Source of the DNA: Cupriavidus basilensis OR16
GTDB taxonomy: Bacteria > Pseudomonadota > Gammaproteobacteria > Burkholderiales > Burkholderiaceae
Direction: 5' to 3'
DNA: 64,000 bases
Assembly: GCF_000243095.1 (NCBI RefSeq)
Contig: NZ_AHJE01000069.1
Coordinates: 24,347 to 88,346 of the forward strand
This document shows, piece after piece, positions 13,044-26,051 of this stretch. Below the pieces are notes generated by a model. The model ran no database searches, was not told where the DNA came from, and saw only the letters and a program-made list of their open reading frames with translations. Position 1 is the first letter of the stretch. Every line of letters starts with the position of its first letter. Both the position numbers and the translations under genes were made by a program.

Positions 13044-13689
13044 ATGCATGTGATTGTCACATGCCGGGCAAGGTGCTGCGCAACCTCTTCGCCAGCACCT
13101 CGCCCATCCTGTTCCGGCCCAGCGCCGACCCGGCCATGTGGCGCTGGATTGCGCGCTGGCTGGGCGAATGCACGCTGAAAGCAACGCCAGCGCGCTGCGG
13201 CCGCTGCCGGACGGCAAGCTTTCGCTGGATCTGCGCGGCGTCGAGGCCGGCGATGTAGGCGATGCAGGCACTGCGCGCCAGACGCTCACCGCCGATCGCG
13301 TGCTGGTCAGCGCCGGCGTGGCCAGCGCCGCGTTGCTGCGCCCGCTGGGCCTGCGCCTTCCGCTCTATCCTGTCAAAGGCTATTCCGCCACCGTGCAGGT
13401 CAGCGACGAGCTGCAGGCGCCGCTGGGCGCGCTGATGGACGAATCCTACAAGGTGGCCATCACGCGCATGGGCAACCGCGTGCGGATCGCGGGCACCGCC
13501 GAGCTCGGCTCGCGCAAGCTCGACCTGCGCCCCGCGGCCATCAACACCTTGCTCAAGGTGGCGCGCGACTGGTTTCCCGTGATGGCATGCGGCTCCGGGC
13601 GCATCGCCGCGGACCTGATCGCAGGCAATCGCCCCGGCATCGACCTGGATGGCCTGACCCCCGACCGCTACGGCTTAGGCCCACGCTAA
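13044..13689 (+). pseudogene. Remnant of D-amino acid dehydrogenase (DadA-like)
   Basis: The start is typical of DadA (MHVIV, after a GGAG ribosome site), but nearly all of the FAD-binding domain is gone. A second piece in another frame follows (MPGKVLRNLFASTSP and WIARWLGECTL, 13061-13180). A third piece reads through the C-terminal half (DRVLVSAGVASAALLRPLG, YPVKGYSATV, VRIAGTAELG) to the natural end near GLGPR. About half of the expected 410-430 residues remain. DadA oxidises D-amino acids to 2-oxo acids at the inner membrane; this copy cannot work as written. Its stop is two bases from the next gene's start. Confidence 0.75.
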
Positions 13690-13691
13690 CC

Positions 13692-15300
13692 ATGCAAAGC
13701 TTTGCCCCGACTTCTCCCGCGCTGGCCGCTGTGCTGCCAGACCATGCCTGGCTGCCGCTGGACGCGGCGAGCGCCAGCGCTATCCCGCTGTACGACGTGG
13801 CGGCCATCCGCCGCATCGAAGCGGCCGCCATGGCCAGCCTGCCCGCCTTCGAACTGATGTCCCGGGCCGGCGCCGCGGCGGCGGCCTGGCTGGCGCACCA
13901 CGCGCCAGCGGGCCCGCTGCTGCTGCTGGCCGGCCCGGGCAATAACGGCGGCGACGCGCTGGTAGCCGCCACCCGCCTGCACCAGGCCGGGCGCCAGGTC
14001 CAGGTGTGGCTGGCGGCCGAACCCGATCGCCTGCCCGCCGACGCCGGGCGTGCCTGGCTGGAGGCGCGCGCGGCCGGCGTGACACTGCATGCCGTGCCGG
14101 AGTCCGCCTGCCATGGCACCCTGCCGCCATTTCCGCCGGATACCTGCGCGCTGGTCGACGGCTTGTTCGGCATTGGCCTGAACCGCGCCGCCGATGGCTT
14201 CACGGCGCTGTGGATCGCGCACCTTGCCGAGTCCCGGCTGCCGGTGTTCGCGCTCGACATCCCGAGCGGGCTGTTCGCCGATACCGGCGCCGGCGCGCCG
14301 GCGGTACGCGCCTTGCGCACCCTCACCTTCATCGGCGCCAAGCCGGGCCTGCTCACGCTCGACGGGCGCGATTGCGCGGGCGAAGTCGACATCGCCCCGC
14401 TCGGCCTGTTCTACCCGCCGGCCCAGCCCGCCTGCGCCACGGCCAACGTGCCGGCGTCATTTGCCGCCGCACTGCCCGCGCGGCGCCATGCCACCAACAA
14501 GGGCACCTTCGGCTCGCTTGCCGTGATCGGCGGCGGCATCGGCATGACCGGCGCACCGCTGCTTGGCGCGCGTGCCGCGCAGCACCTTGGCGCCGGGCGC
14601 GTGCACATCGCTTTCCTGGCGCAGCCCGCGCCGCTGCTCGACCCCGTGCACCCGGAGCTGATGCTGCACCCGATCGCGGAGGTCGAGCTGACCAATATGT
14701 CCGCGCTGGTGATCGGCCCGGGCATCGGCACGGGCACGGCGGCGCGCAAGCAGCTGGCGCAGCTCCGCCGCCGAGCCGCCCGCGCTGGTGCTGGATGCCG
14801 ATGCGCTGAACCTGCTGGCCGCGGACCCCGCGCTTGCCGCCATGCTTGGCGGCGGCCCGCCGGTGCGCGTGATGACGCCGCACCCGCTCGAAGCCGCGCG
14901 CCTGTGCGGCATCAGCGTGGCCGAGATCCAGCGCGACCGCCTGGCGGCGGCGCGCTCGCTGGCGGCCCAATGGCAAGCCGTGGTCGTGCTCAAGGGCTCG
15001 GGCACGGTGATCGCGTCGCCACCGGATGCGGGCGGCAGCGTGTCGTTATCGATCAACCCGACCGGCAACGCCGGGCTGGCCACCGCTGGCACCGGCGACG
15101 TGCTGGCCGGCATGATCGGCGCCCTGCTGGCCCAGGGCATGCCGGCGCTGCAGGCCGCGCAAGCCGCGGTCTGGCTGCATGGCCGTGCCGCCGACCACCT
15201 GGTGGCGCAGGGCACCGGCCCCGCGGGCCTGACCGCGAGCGAGCTCTACCTGCCGGTGCGCGACCTGTTCAATGCCCTGCTGCGGGCGCGGCAGGCATGA
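13692..15300 (+). pseudogene. nnr: Bifunctional NAD(P)HX epimerase/dehydratase, frameshifted
   Basis: The enzyme repairs hydrated NADH and NADPH: an N-terminal YjeF_N epimerase and a C-terminal ADP-dependent carbohydrate-kinase-like dehydratase. Epimerase signs are LLLAGPGNNGGDALVAATRL and VDGLFGIGLNR. Dehydratase signs are GTFGSLAVIGG, ALVIGPGIG, VLDADALNLLA, TPHPLEAARL, VVLKGSGTVI and NPTGNAGLATAGTGDVLAG. The two halves are in different frames; the switch is near 14755-14770, just before EPPALVLDADAL, and a few residues seem lost there. All other motifs are present, so a sequence error is a good alternative to a true null. It overlaps the EamA gene by four bases (ATGA). Confidence 0.82.
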
Positions 15301-16258
15301 ACAAGGCCACCGATGGCACTGGCCACCCGCAGGCGGCCAGCACCTCGCCGGCCCGGCGCCAGTTGCTCACCGGCGTTGCCCTGCTGGTGCTCGGCCAATG
15401 GATCCTCAGCCTGCTGGACGCCAGCAGCAAGACGCTGACCCAGCAGGGCCTGCCGGTGGTCGGCGTAGCCTGGGTACGCTACGTGGGCCACGTGGCCGCC
15501 ATTTTCCTGCTGTTGGGGCCGGCGCGTTTCCGCCAGCAATGGCGCCCCGTGAAACCGGGCCTGCAATGGTTGCGTGGCGGGATGATGCTGGTTTCGACGC
15601 TGGTGTTCTTCAGCGTGCTCAAGCTGATGCCGCTGGCCGAGGCCACGGCGCTCAACTTCTGCGCGCCGTTGTTCGTGGTCGCGCTGTCGCCGTGGCTGCT
15701 GGGCGAGCGGCCCAGCGCGCATGCGCGCGTCAGCCGCTGGAGCGGTGTGGCGATCGGCTTTGCCGGCATGCTGGTCGTGGTGCGCCGGGCGGCGAGCTGA
15801 GCGGGGCCGGCATCGCGCTGGGCCTGCTGTCCGCCATGGTATTCGCGCTCATGCAGATGCTGACGCGGCGCATCGCCGCGCATGACGCGCCCATGACCAC
15901 CTTGATCCAGAGCGGCTTTACCGGCGCGGCGCTAACCACCCTGCTGGTGCCCTTCTTCTGGTTCGATGCGGCGCCCACGCCCCTGCAAGCCTTGCTGCTG
16001 CTGAGCACCGGCATCACCGGCTCGATTGGGCACTATTTTGTGATTCGCGCGTTTCAATATGCGGATGCTTCATTCCTCAGCCCCTTCCTCTACCTGCAGA
16101 TCCTGTCGGCGACGGCCATCGGCTACCTGGCGTTCGGCCAGTTACCGGACTGGATCACCGCGCTGGGCGTGGCAGTGATCTGCATGGGCGGCCTGTGCGT
16201 GGCGGGAGGGGAATCAGCGCTGCGCGCGGTCGCTCGCCGGCTGGCGCACGCGGGGTGA
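15297..16258 (+). pseudogene. EamA/DMT-family inner-membrane transporter, one-base frameshift
   Basis: Ten hydrophobic segments and two EamA repeats mark a drug/metabolite transporter of about 320 residues, an exporter of unknown solute. The first repeat (15297 to about 15788) ends GFAGMLVVV, and the second (PGGELSGAGIALGLLSAM onward) continues in the next frame. Adding one C in the run near 15789-15791 joins them into a perfect reading (VVVRPGGEL). This points to a homopolymer error or a very recent mutation. The start overlaps the stop of the NAD(P)HX repair gene. Confidence 0.8.
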
Positions 16259-16495
16259 TGTAAGAACAACGCCGATAGCGGGGACGAATGCGCCCGGCGA
16301 GGGATCCCCCCATAAGCACTAATGCCGACTTTTGCCGCCAAAACGCCGAGTCGTGCCAGAGGGGCGCGTTATACTTGACGGGATCCCGACGGTCGGACAG
16401 GGCCAGCCAGGCTGGCTGCCAGGGAGCATTGATTTCGAGCCGAAAAACCTAGCTTGACACGGTATTTCCGCTGTCCTTCAGAGAATTCCATACGC
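16259..16495. other. Spacer before pgi
   Basis: No gene is visible in these 237 bases. TTATACTTGACG at 16369-16380 and the AT-rich patch just before the pgi start may hold promoter elements, but no convincing pair of boxes with correct spacing is seen. Confidence 0.3.
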
Positions 16496-18106
<1,611 letters not shown>

Positions 18107-18118
18107 CGCGGCGTTTTA

Positions 18119-18817
18119 CTAAACCGGCGCGGTCATCCACTCGTCGCTGGCAACCCGGCCGGCTTCGATGGTCAGGATGCGCCCGCAGCGAGCCGCCACC
18201 GAGCGATCGTGCGTGACCAGCACCAGGGTGGAACCGGCATCGCGGTTCAGCTCGAACATCAACGCGATCACGGCCTCGCCAGTCGCCGTATCCAGGCTGC
18301 CGGTGGGCTCGTCGGCAAAGAGGATGTCGGGGCGGGCCACAAACGCCCGCGCCAGCGCCACGCGCTGCTGCTCGCCGCCGGAGAGCGTGCGCGGATAGTG
18401 TGAAAGGCGCCCGCTCAGCCCCACGCGGGCCAGCATGTCGGCGGCGCGCTCGCGCACGCCCGCGGTCTCTCCGCGCAACTCCAGTGGCAGCATGACGTTT
18501 TCCAGGGCGCTCAGGTGCCCGACCAGCTGGAACGACTGGAACACAAAGCCCACATGGCGCCCGCGCTGCGCGGCCCGCTGGTCTTCATCGAGCTGGAACA
18601 GGTCCTGCCCGTTGAGCTTGACGGTGCCCGTGGTGGGCAGGTCCAGGCCGGCCAGCAAGCCCAGCAGGGTTGACTTGCCCGAGCCGGATGCGCCGACAAT
18701 GGCCAGTGTTTCGCCGGGCGTGACGGAAAACGACACGTCGTGCAAAATCGTCAGCGAACCTGTCGTGTCGGCTACGGTCTTTCCTAATGACTCGACTGCA
18801 AGAATGGATGAAGACAT
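18119..18817 (-). CDS. ABC transporter ATP-binding protein (LolD/YbbA type)
   Basis: The 232-residue ATPase has Walker A GASGSGKST, the signature LSGGEQQRVALARA, Walker B ILFADEPTGSLD and the switch His in LVTHD. This pattern is typical of the LolD/MacB/YbbA subfamily, which energises a FtsX-like permease. No permease gene is beside it in this window; downstream lies pgi on the opposite strand. The start codon shares the CATG palindrome at 18815-18818 with the divergent tesA start, so there is no untranslated spacer. The same head-to-head ybbA/tesA pairing is known in enterobacteria. Confidence 0.88.
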   Translation of the reverse strand: MSSSILAVESLGKTVADTTGSLTILHDVSFSVTPGETLAIVGASGSGKSTLLGLLAGLDLPTTGTVKLNGQDLFQLDEDQRAAQRGRHVGFVFQSFQLVGHLSALENVMLPLELRGETAGVRERAADMLARVGLSGRLSHYPRTLSGGEQQRVALARAFVARPDILFADEPTGSLDTATGEAVIALMFELNRDAGSTLVLVTHDRSVAARCGRILTIEAGRVASDEWMTAPV

Positions 18818-19487
18818 GAGCAAGAAGTTCTGGTGCGGTTGGCGAAAGCTGGCGCTGGCGGCGTGCGTGACCACGCTGCTGCCTGCAACGGCGTCGATGG
18901 CGCGTGCGGCGGCGCCCGCCATCCTGGTGCTGGGCGACAGCCTGTCCGCGGAGTATGGCCTGGCCCGCGATACAGGCTGGGTCAAGCTGATGGAGACGCG
19001 GCTGCGGACGGAGCGTTTCGATTATAGCGTCGTGAATGCCAGCATCAGCGGCGAGACCACGGTGGGCGGCAAGACACGCCTGCCCGACCTGCTGGCAAGG
19101 CACCACCCGGCCGTGGTCATCGTGGAGCTGGGCGCCAACGATGCCTTGCGCGGGCTGCCGCTGCAGGCCACCGAGGCCAACCTGCGCGGCATCGTCGCCA
19201 GCGCGCAGCAGGCCAAGGCCAGCGTGCTGCTGGTGGGGATGCGGATCCCGCCCAATTACGGGGTGGACTACACCGAGCGGTTCTTCTCGCTCTACCCCAA
19301 GGTGGCCGGCGAGTACAAGGTCCCGCTCGTGCCCTTCCTGCTGGAGCAGGTGATTGCCAGGCCAGAGTGGTTCCAGGCGGACCGCATCCATCCCACGGCG
19401 CAGGCGCAGGGCACGCTGCTCGATACCGTCTGGCCGCAGCTCAAGCCCTTGCTGAAGGCGCCGGCGGCCAAGATAGCTAACCGCTAA
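18816..19487 (+). CDS. tesA: Arylesterase / multifunctional acyl-CoA thioesterase I (TesA)
   Basis: This SGNH-family hydrolase cleaves acyl-thioesters and small esters in the periplasm. The 223-residue precursor has a signal peptide (hydrophobic LALAACVTTLLPATASMA, then ARA-AA). Block I GDSLSAEYGL holds the nucleophile Ser, block III GANDALRG the oxyanion Asn, and block V DRIHPTAQAQ the Asp and His. Length and motifs match the family and the frame is intact. The start overlaps the divergent ABC ATPase start, so its promoter must lie inside that gene. Confidence 0.9.
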   Translation: MSKKFWCGWRKLALAACVTTLLPATASMARAAAPAILVLGDSLSAEYGLARDTGWVKLMETRLRTERFDYSVVNASISGETTVGGKTRLPDLLARHHPAVVIVELGANDALRGLPLQATEANLRGIVASAQQAKASVLLVGMRIPPNYGVDYTERFFSLYPKVAGEYKVPLVPFLLEQVIARPEWFQADRIHPTAQAQGTLLDTVWPQLKPLLKAPAAKIANR

Positions 19488-19503
19488 TTGTCCGCGGCTT
19501 TGC

Positions 19504-19543
19504 CGTAAAGAGAAAGGCGCCCGAAGGCGCCTTTCTCTTTACG
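19504..19543. terminator. Bidirectional terminator between tesA and ppiD
   Basis: A perfect 18-bp inverted repeat (19504-19521 with 19526-19543) closes over the tetraloop CGAA. The arms end in A- and T-rich bases, so the hairpin can stop transcription from both converging genes. Confidence 0.85.
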
Positions 19544-19559
19544 GCTGCGAGCAGCAGTA

Positions 19560-21530
19560 TTACTGCGCGCCAGCGCCGCTGGCCGGACCCGCTTGCGTGG
19601 TGGTAGCGGGCTTGAGCAGCTTCACCTTGGCCCGGTCCTTCAGGCTTTCGTAGAAGGCCTCCAGCTGGCTCTGGCCGAGCATCTGGCCCAGTTGCTGCGC
19701 CTCGCCCTGGCGTTGCGCGGCATCCGCCTGCGCCGGTTGGCTGACCTTGCCGATGCGATAGATCGCGTAGCCGTCGGCGCCCAGGTCCACGCCGACATAC
19801 GCGGGCAGCTTGGCGGTATCGGCACGCATCACGGCTTCGACCGCCTTCGGTGCCAGGCCATCGGCCTTGGCGCGCGAGACCGTTACCGGCGCGCCGAAGC
19901 CGTCAGCGGCGCCGCTCTTCTTCAGTGCATCGAGACGTTCCGCGCCCGCCTTGGCGGCAAGCTCGGCAGCCTGCTGCGCGATATAGCCTTCACGCACCTT
20001 GGCCTGCACGTCTTCGAACTTGCGCACCGTGGCCGGGCGGTAGTCGACGATGCGCGCCGCCACCAGCGTGGTGGGGCCAACCTGCACGGCCTCGGTGTTG
20101 CGCTTGTTCTTGACGGAGTCGTCGCTGAACAGCGCCTTGAGCAGCTTCTCGTTATTGAGCGGGTTTTGCGCGCCCAGGGCCGGGTTCGGCTGGCGGGTCA
20201 CGTTGTCGGCGCTCTGGATCGTCAGCTTGAACTTGTCGGCGGCCGGCTTGAGGCTGTCGGACTGCTCATAGACCGTATTTCCAAACGTGTCGGCCAGCTC
20301 GGTGTACTTCTTGGCGGCGAGCTGCTTGCGCAACTCTACTTCCAGTTCGGTGCGGACCTGGTCAAGCGGCTTGGTCTCGGCCGGCTTGATGCCGGTGAGC
20401 TTGATGATGTGATAGCCGTAGTCGGTCTCGACCACGTCGCTGATCTGGCCATCCTTGAGCGCGTACATCGCGTCTTCGAACGGCTTGACCAGCGCGCCAC
20501 GGCCCATGAAGCCGAGGTCGCCGCCCTTCTCCGCCGAACCCGGGTCCTGCGACTGCTTGCGGGCCACGTCGGCAAACGTCTCGGGATGCTTGCGCAGGTC
20601 CTCGAGCAGCTTGGTGGCTTTTTCCTTGGCAGCCTGGCGCTCTGCGGCCGGGGCTTCCTTGGGCGAGCCAATCAGGATATGGCTGGCGCGGCGCTGCTTA
20701 TGGCTGGCGCGGCGCTGCTCGTCGGTACGAAAGCGCGCGATATTGCTGTCGTAATAGGACTTGAGCTCTTCGGGCGTGACCGGCGTCGATGCGGCCAATG
20801 CGTCGGCCGATAGCACCAGATATTCGACCTTGGCTTGCTCGGGCACCGAGAACGTTGCCTTGTGGCTTTCGTAGTACGCCTTCAGCGCGGCGTCATCCGG
20901 ATTGACCTTGGCGATGAAATCGGCCGGCTTGATCTGCAGCGCCTGCACGTCGCGCTGCTGGTCGCGAATGGCGATCAGGCGGTCCAGCAAGGACTTCGGC
21001 ACGAAGGCGGTAGCGCCAACGGAATTACCAAGCTGCTGCGTGGCCAGGTCGAAACGCATGCGCGCATCGAACTGCTCGGGCGTCATGCCTTGCTGGGCCA
21101 GCAGGCCGACATAGGCCTTGTCGTCGATCGTGCCGTCTTTCTTCTTCGGCAACTGGGCGATGGCGGGAATGCTGCTGATCGTCTCGAGCAGGCGTTCGTT
21201 GGAAACGGTCAGGTGTTTCTTGGCCACCTCATCCGCCACCACGCGCTGCAGGATCAGCTGGTCGAGCACCTGCTGACGTGCCTGCGCGCCCTCGAACTGG
21301 CGCGGGTCGTAGTTCGTGCCAAGCATCTGGCGCATGCGCTCGCTCTGGTCACGCACCACGTTATCCACTTCTTGCGCCGTGATGGCGCGGCCGTCGACCT
21401 TGGCAAGGTCGTGCGAGCTGTCCATGAAACGCGAGTAGCTCTCCACGCCGAAGAACACGAACGACGGGAAGACAAGCACCAGCAGCAGCAAAAGCATCAA
21501 GCGCCGGTTGTTGCGTACGAAATCAAGCAT
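19560..21530 (-). CDS. ppiD: Periplasmic peptidyl-prolyl isomerase PpiD (SurA_N plus parvulin)
   Basis: PpiD is an inner-membrane-anchored chaperone that helps outer-membrane and secreted proteins fold as they leave the Sec translocon. The 656-residue protein has an N-terminal anchor (about residues 10-28), a SurA_N-like helical domain, and one parvulin domain starting near residue 265 with SHILIG, GGDLGFMGRGALVKPFEDAMY and DYGYHIIKLTGI, followed by a C-terminal chaperone-like region. A 21-base tandem duplication (20687-20728) doubles the heptad QRRASH just before the parvulin domain. The frame is otherwise intact. It lies directly downstream of the tRNA-Asp/tRNA-Val pair, with its own upstream spacer. 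Confidence 0.93.
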   Translation of the reverse strand: MLDFVRNNRRLMLLLLLVLVFPSFVFFGVESYSRFMDSSHDLAKVDGRAITAQEVDNVVRDQSERMRQMLGTNYDPRQFEGAQARQQVLDQLILQRVVADEVAKKHLTVSNERLLETISSIPAIAQLPKKKDGTIDDKAYVGLLAQQGMTPEQFDARMRFDLATQQLGNSVGATAFVPKSLLDRLIAIRDQQRDVQALQIKPADFIAKVNPDDAALKAYYESHKATFSVPEQAKVEYLVLSADALAASTPVTPEELKSYYDSNIARFRTDEQRRASHKQRRASHILIGSPKEAPAAERQAAKEKATKLLEDLRKHPETFADVARKQSQDPGSAEKGGDLGFMGRGALVKPFEDAMYALKDGQISDVVETDYGYHIIKLTGIKPAETKPLDQVRTELEVELRKQLAAKKYTELADTFGNTVYEQSDSLKPAADKFKLTIQSADNVTRQPNPALGAQNPLNNEKLLKALFSDDSVKNKRNTEAVQVGPTTLVAARIVDYRPATVRKFEDVQAKVREGYIAQQAAELAAKAGAERLDALKKSGAADGFGAPVTVSRAKADGLAPKAVEAVMRADTAKLPAYVGVDLGADGYAIYRIGKVSQPAQADAAQRQGEAQQLGQMLGQSQLEAFYESLKDRAKVKLLKPATTTQAGPASGAGAQ

Positions 21531-21734
21531 GCTGACTCAGGAAAAGGGTTGTACGAACGGCAAACTCCGGGATTCTATCAGGAGCGGCAGGCTTCACGCG
21601 ATTTGCTGCCCTGCGGCGCAATTGGCGAGCTATATCTGCCCTTGCCAGGCGGGTGGTCCGGGGCACTGCAAACCGGAGCCGGTTCGATCAAAAACGGAGA
21701 GCGGAATTGGTAAAGCAATGAGAAACGCAAAAAG

Positions 21735-21762
21735 CAAAACGGGCCACTAAGGGCCCGTTTTG
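21735..21762 (-). terminator. Terminator after the tRNA-Val/tRNA-Asp unit
   Basis: Inverted repeat CAAAACGGGCC / GGCCCGTTTTG (21735-21745 and 21752-21762) with a six-base loop. It sits 14 bases past the tRNA-Asp 3' end in the direction of transcription. Confidence 0.8.
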
Positions 21763-21775
21763 CTGACTGCTTGTT

Positions 21776-21852
21776 TGGCGGAGTGGACGGGACTCGAACC
21801 CGCGACCCCCGGCGTGACAGGCCGGTATTCTAACCAACTGAACTACCACTCC
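21776..21852 (-). tRNA. tRNA-Asp (anticodon GTC)
   Basis: The 77-base gene folds as a full cloverleaf. Acceptor arm GGAGTGG pairs with CCACTCC, the discriminator is G, and CCA is encoded. The anticodon loop CTGTCAC gives GTC, and the T arm reads GTTCGAGTC. It lies 56 bases from tRNA-Val and is probably in one transcript with it. Confidence 0.96.
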
Positions 21853-21908
21853 TGAATGGTTGCTACAGGATGCATCGGTGTGTCGGGCTTGTCTTGCGGC
21901 AGGAGCGA

Positions 21909-21984
21909 TGGTGGGTGCTGAGGGGCTCGAACCCCCGACCTACGCCTTGTAAGGGCGCCGCTCTACCAACTGAGCTAAGCACCC
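21909..21984 (-). tRNA. tRNA-Val (anticodon TAC)
   Basis: The 76-base gene folds as a cloverleaf with acceptor GGGTGCT/AGCACCC, discriminator A and an encoded CCA. The anticodon loop CTTACAA gives TAC, and the T arm contains GGTTCGAGCC. It is upstream of tRNA-Asp in the same unit. Confidence 0.96.
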
Positions 21985-22180
21985 GCTCGTACCGCAGCCG
22001 CACTGCATGCTGCAAGCATCGCCGCGCACATATCAGAGTAATTACTGCTGTTTGCGTTGCGAGGGCGCAAGTGTAATACAGCCCCTGGCGTTTTGCCAAG
22101 TATTCTTCGCGGGCATTTTTACAGACCGGGAAATGCACCTGCAAGCTGCGCAAAGTGATGCGGAACAGCAAGGCGGAATA

Positions 22181-22215
22181 GAAAAACGCCGCGGGGGACC
22201 CCCGCGGCGTTTTTC
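22181..22215 (-). terminator. Terminator of lon
   Basis: A near-perfect 17-bp GC-rich inverted repeat (22181-22197 with 22199-22215) ends in a run of five T on the strand transcribed from lon. It lies about 40 bases past the lon stop. Confidence 0.85.
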
Positions 22216-22256
22216 ATGCGCTGCCAGGAAACTACGGCAGCATCAGCGAGACATCA

Positions 22257-24282
<2,026 letters not shown>

Positions 24283-24457
24283 CATTTTCCCCAGTCAGTC
24301 ATTTAGGCGTAAATTGGGTCTCATGAATCGATTGCAAGACATCCTTTGCACGCGATTCGATGCTAGTTGCAAAATGCTGCTCCCCGCACTTGCTAGACCC
24401 GTCCAAACAGCATACCCCCGTTTCCTCCCCTTCGTTTTACGAAAATGAAGAAAAAAA

Positions 24458-24480
24458 GCCGCTCGCTTTTCGCGAACGGC
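24458..24480 (-). terminator. Terminator of clpX
   Basis: Read on the minus strand, GCCGTTCGC pairs with GCGAGCGGC (one mismatch) around a five-base loop and runs into seven T (24451-24457). It lies about 50 bases past the clpX stop. Confidence 0.75.
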
Positions 24481-24531
24481 CTCTCAGGACTCGCTGCCGG
24501 CCTGGCATCTACATAGGCGCCGGCGTTCGCG

Positions 24532-25806
24532 TCAGTTCGAACCCGCCACCTTAGGCTGTTCCTCGTACATCAGCAGCGGCGGAGCGTCCCCGGTAATGGT
24601 GTTCTCATCGATCACCACCTTTTGCACGCCCTTGTAGTTTGGCAGGTCGTACATCACATCCATCAGCGACTGTTCGAGTATCGAACGCAGGCCACGCGCC
24701 CCGGTCTTGCGGCGGATTGCCTTGCGGGCAATCGCGGAGAGCGCGGCCGGGCGGATTTCCAGCTCAACGCCTTCCATCGCCAGCAGCTTCTGGTACTGCT
24801 TGATCAGCGCGTTCTTCGGCTCGACCAGGATCTGCATGAGCGCGGCTTCGTCCAGCTTTGCCAGCGTGGCCACTACCGGGAGGCGGCCGATCAGTTCCGG
24901 GATCAACCCGAACTTGATCAGGTCTTCCGGCTCGACCTGCGGCAGCACTTCGCTGGCCTCGCGCTCTTCCTTGCTCTGCACCTGCGCGGCAAAACCGATA
25001 CCGGTCTTGTCCGAACGCTGCATGATGACCTTTTCGAGGCCGTCGAACGCACCGCCGCAGATAAACAGGATGTTGGTAGTATCCACCTGCAGGAAGTCCT
25101 GGTTCGGGTGCTTGCGCCCGCCTTGCGGGGGCACCGAAGCCATGGTGCCTTCGACCAGCTTCAGCAGGGCCTGCTGCACGCCCTCACCGGAGACATCGCG
25201 GGTGATGGACGGGTTGTCGGATTTGCGCGAGATCTTGTCGATCTCATCAATGTAGACGATGCCGCGCTGTGCCTTTTCCACCTCGTAGTTGCAGTTCTGC
25301 AGCAACTTCTGGATGATGTTTTCCACGTCCTCGCCGACATAGCCGGCTTCGGTCAGCGTGGTGGCATCGGCGATCACGAACGGCACATTGAGCAGGCGCG
25401 CCAGCGTTTGCGCCAGCAGCGTCTTGCCCGAACCCGTGGGGCCGATCAGCAGGATGTTGCTCTTGGACAACTCGACGTCGTCCTTCTTGCCGAGGTGCTT
25501 CAGGCGCTTGTAGTGGTTGTACACCGCTACGGCCAGGATCTTCTTGGCCTGCTCCTGCCCGATCACGTACTGATCCAGGCTTTCGCGGATCTCGTGCGGG
25601 GTGGGAAGATCGGACTTGGCCGAGGCGCCGGCATCCTTGTCGGATGCAGCGGCCTCGTCGCGGATGATCTCGTTGCACAGGTCGATGCATTCGTCGCAAA
25701 TGAACACCGACGGGCCCGCGATGAGCTTCTTTACCTCGTGCTGGCTCTTGCCGCAGAACGAGCAGTAAAGGAGCTTCTCGCTGGATGAACCTTTTTTATC
25801 CGCCAT
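24532..25806 (-). CDS. clpX: ClpX, ATP-binding subunit of the ClpXP protease
   Basis: ClpX unfolds tagged substrates and feeds them to ClpP. The 424-residue protein is intact. The N-terminal zinc-binding domain has CSFCG and CDECIDLC (residues about 15-45). The AAA+ module shows Walker A GPTGSGKT, Walker B IVYIDEIDKI, the GYVGEDVE pore loop and sensor-2 region RKTGARGLRSI. It follows clpP on the same strand with a 245-base spacer that holds a terminator, so it may also have its own promoter. Confidence 0.97.
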   Translation of the reverse strand: MADKKGSSSEKLLYCSFCGKSQHEVKKLIAGPSVFICDECIDLCNEIIRDEAAASDKDAGASAKSDLPTPHEIRESLDQYVIGQEQAKKILAVAVYNHYKRLKHLGKKDDVELSKSNILLIGPTGSGKTLLAQTLARLLNVPFVIADATTLTEAGYVGEDVENIIQKLLQNCNYEVEKAQRGIVYIDEIDKISRKSDNPSITRDVSGEGVQQALLKLVEGTMASVPPQGGRKHPNQDFLQVDTTNILFICGGAFDGLEKVIMQRSDKTGIGFAAQVQSKEEREASEVLPQVEPEDLIKFGLIPELIGRLPVVATLAKLDEAALMQILVEPKNALIKQYQKLLAMEGVELEIRPAALSAIARKAIRRKTGARGLRSILEQSLMDVMYDLPNYKGVQKVVIDENTITGDAPPLLMYEEQPKVAGSN

Positions 25807-25930
25807 AGGAATCAGTCACATTAGCAGTGTGCGTGCCGCAGTGCCGGAGCGCTGCGGGGATACGCTTCAAACGCATCATACGCCAAAAAAATGGCGCGGC
25901 GGGTAGACCCCCACGCTGTGGGGCAAAAGC

Positions 25931-25956
25931 AAAAAACGAGGCACAAGGCCTCGTTT
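25931..25956 (-). terminator. Terminator or attenuator between clpP and clpX
   Basis: On the minus strand AAACGAGGC pairs with GCCTCGTTT (25934-25942 with 25948-25956, five-base loop), followed by a T-run. It can end the tig-clpP transcript or lower readthrough into clpX. Confidence 0.75.
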
Positions 25957-26051
25957 CTGTATAGCCTTCTTCGTTGCGGCCGGGCGGCGATACCCGGAGT
26001 ATCGCCACCCGGCCCCGGCCCGGCCCGCCTTGCGGCAGCCGGGCCGGTCTG

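Noticed and set aside
13587..15800. A 737-codon open frame spanning the NAD(P)HX repair gene and EamA
   Set aside because: It is a read-through made by the frameshift near 14760; the middle third is in the wrong frame for the dehydratase.
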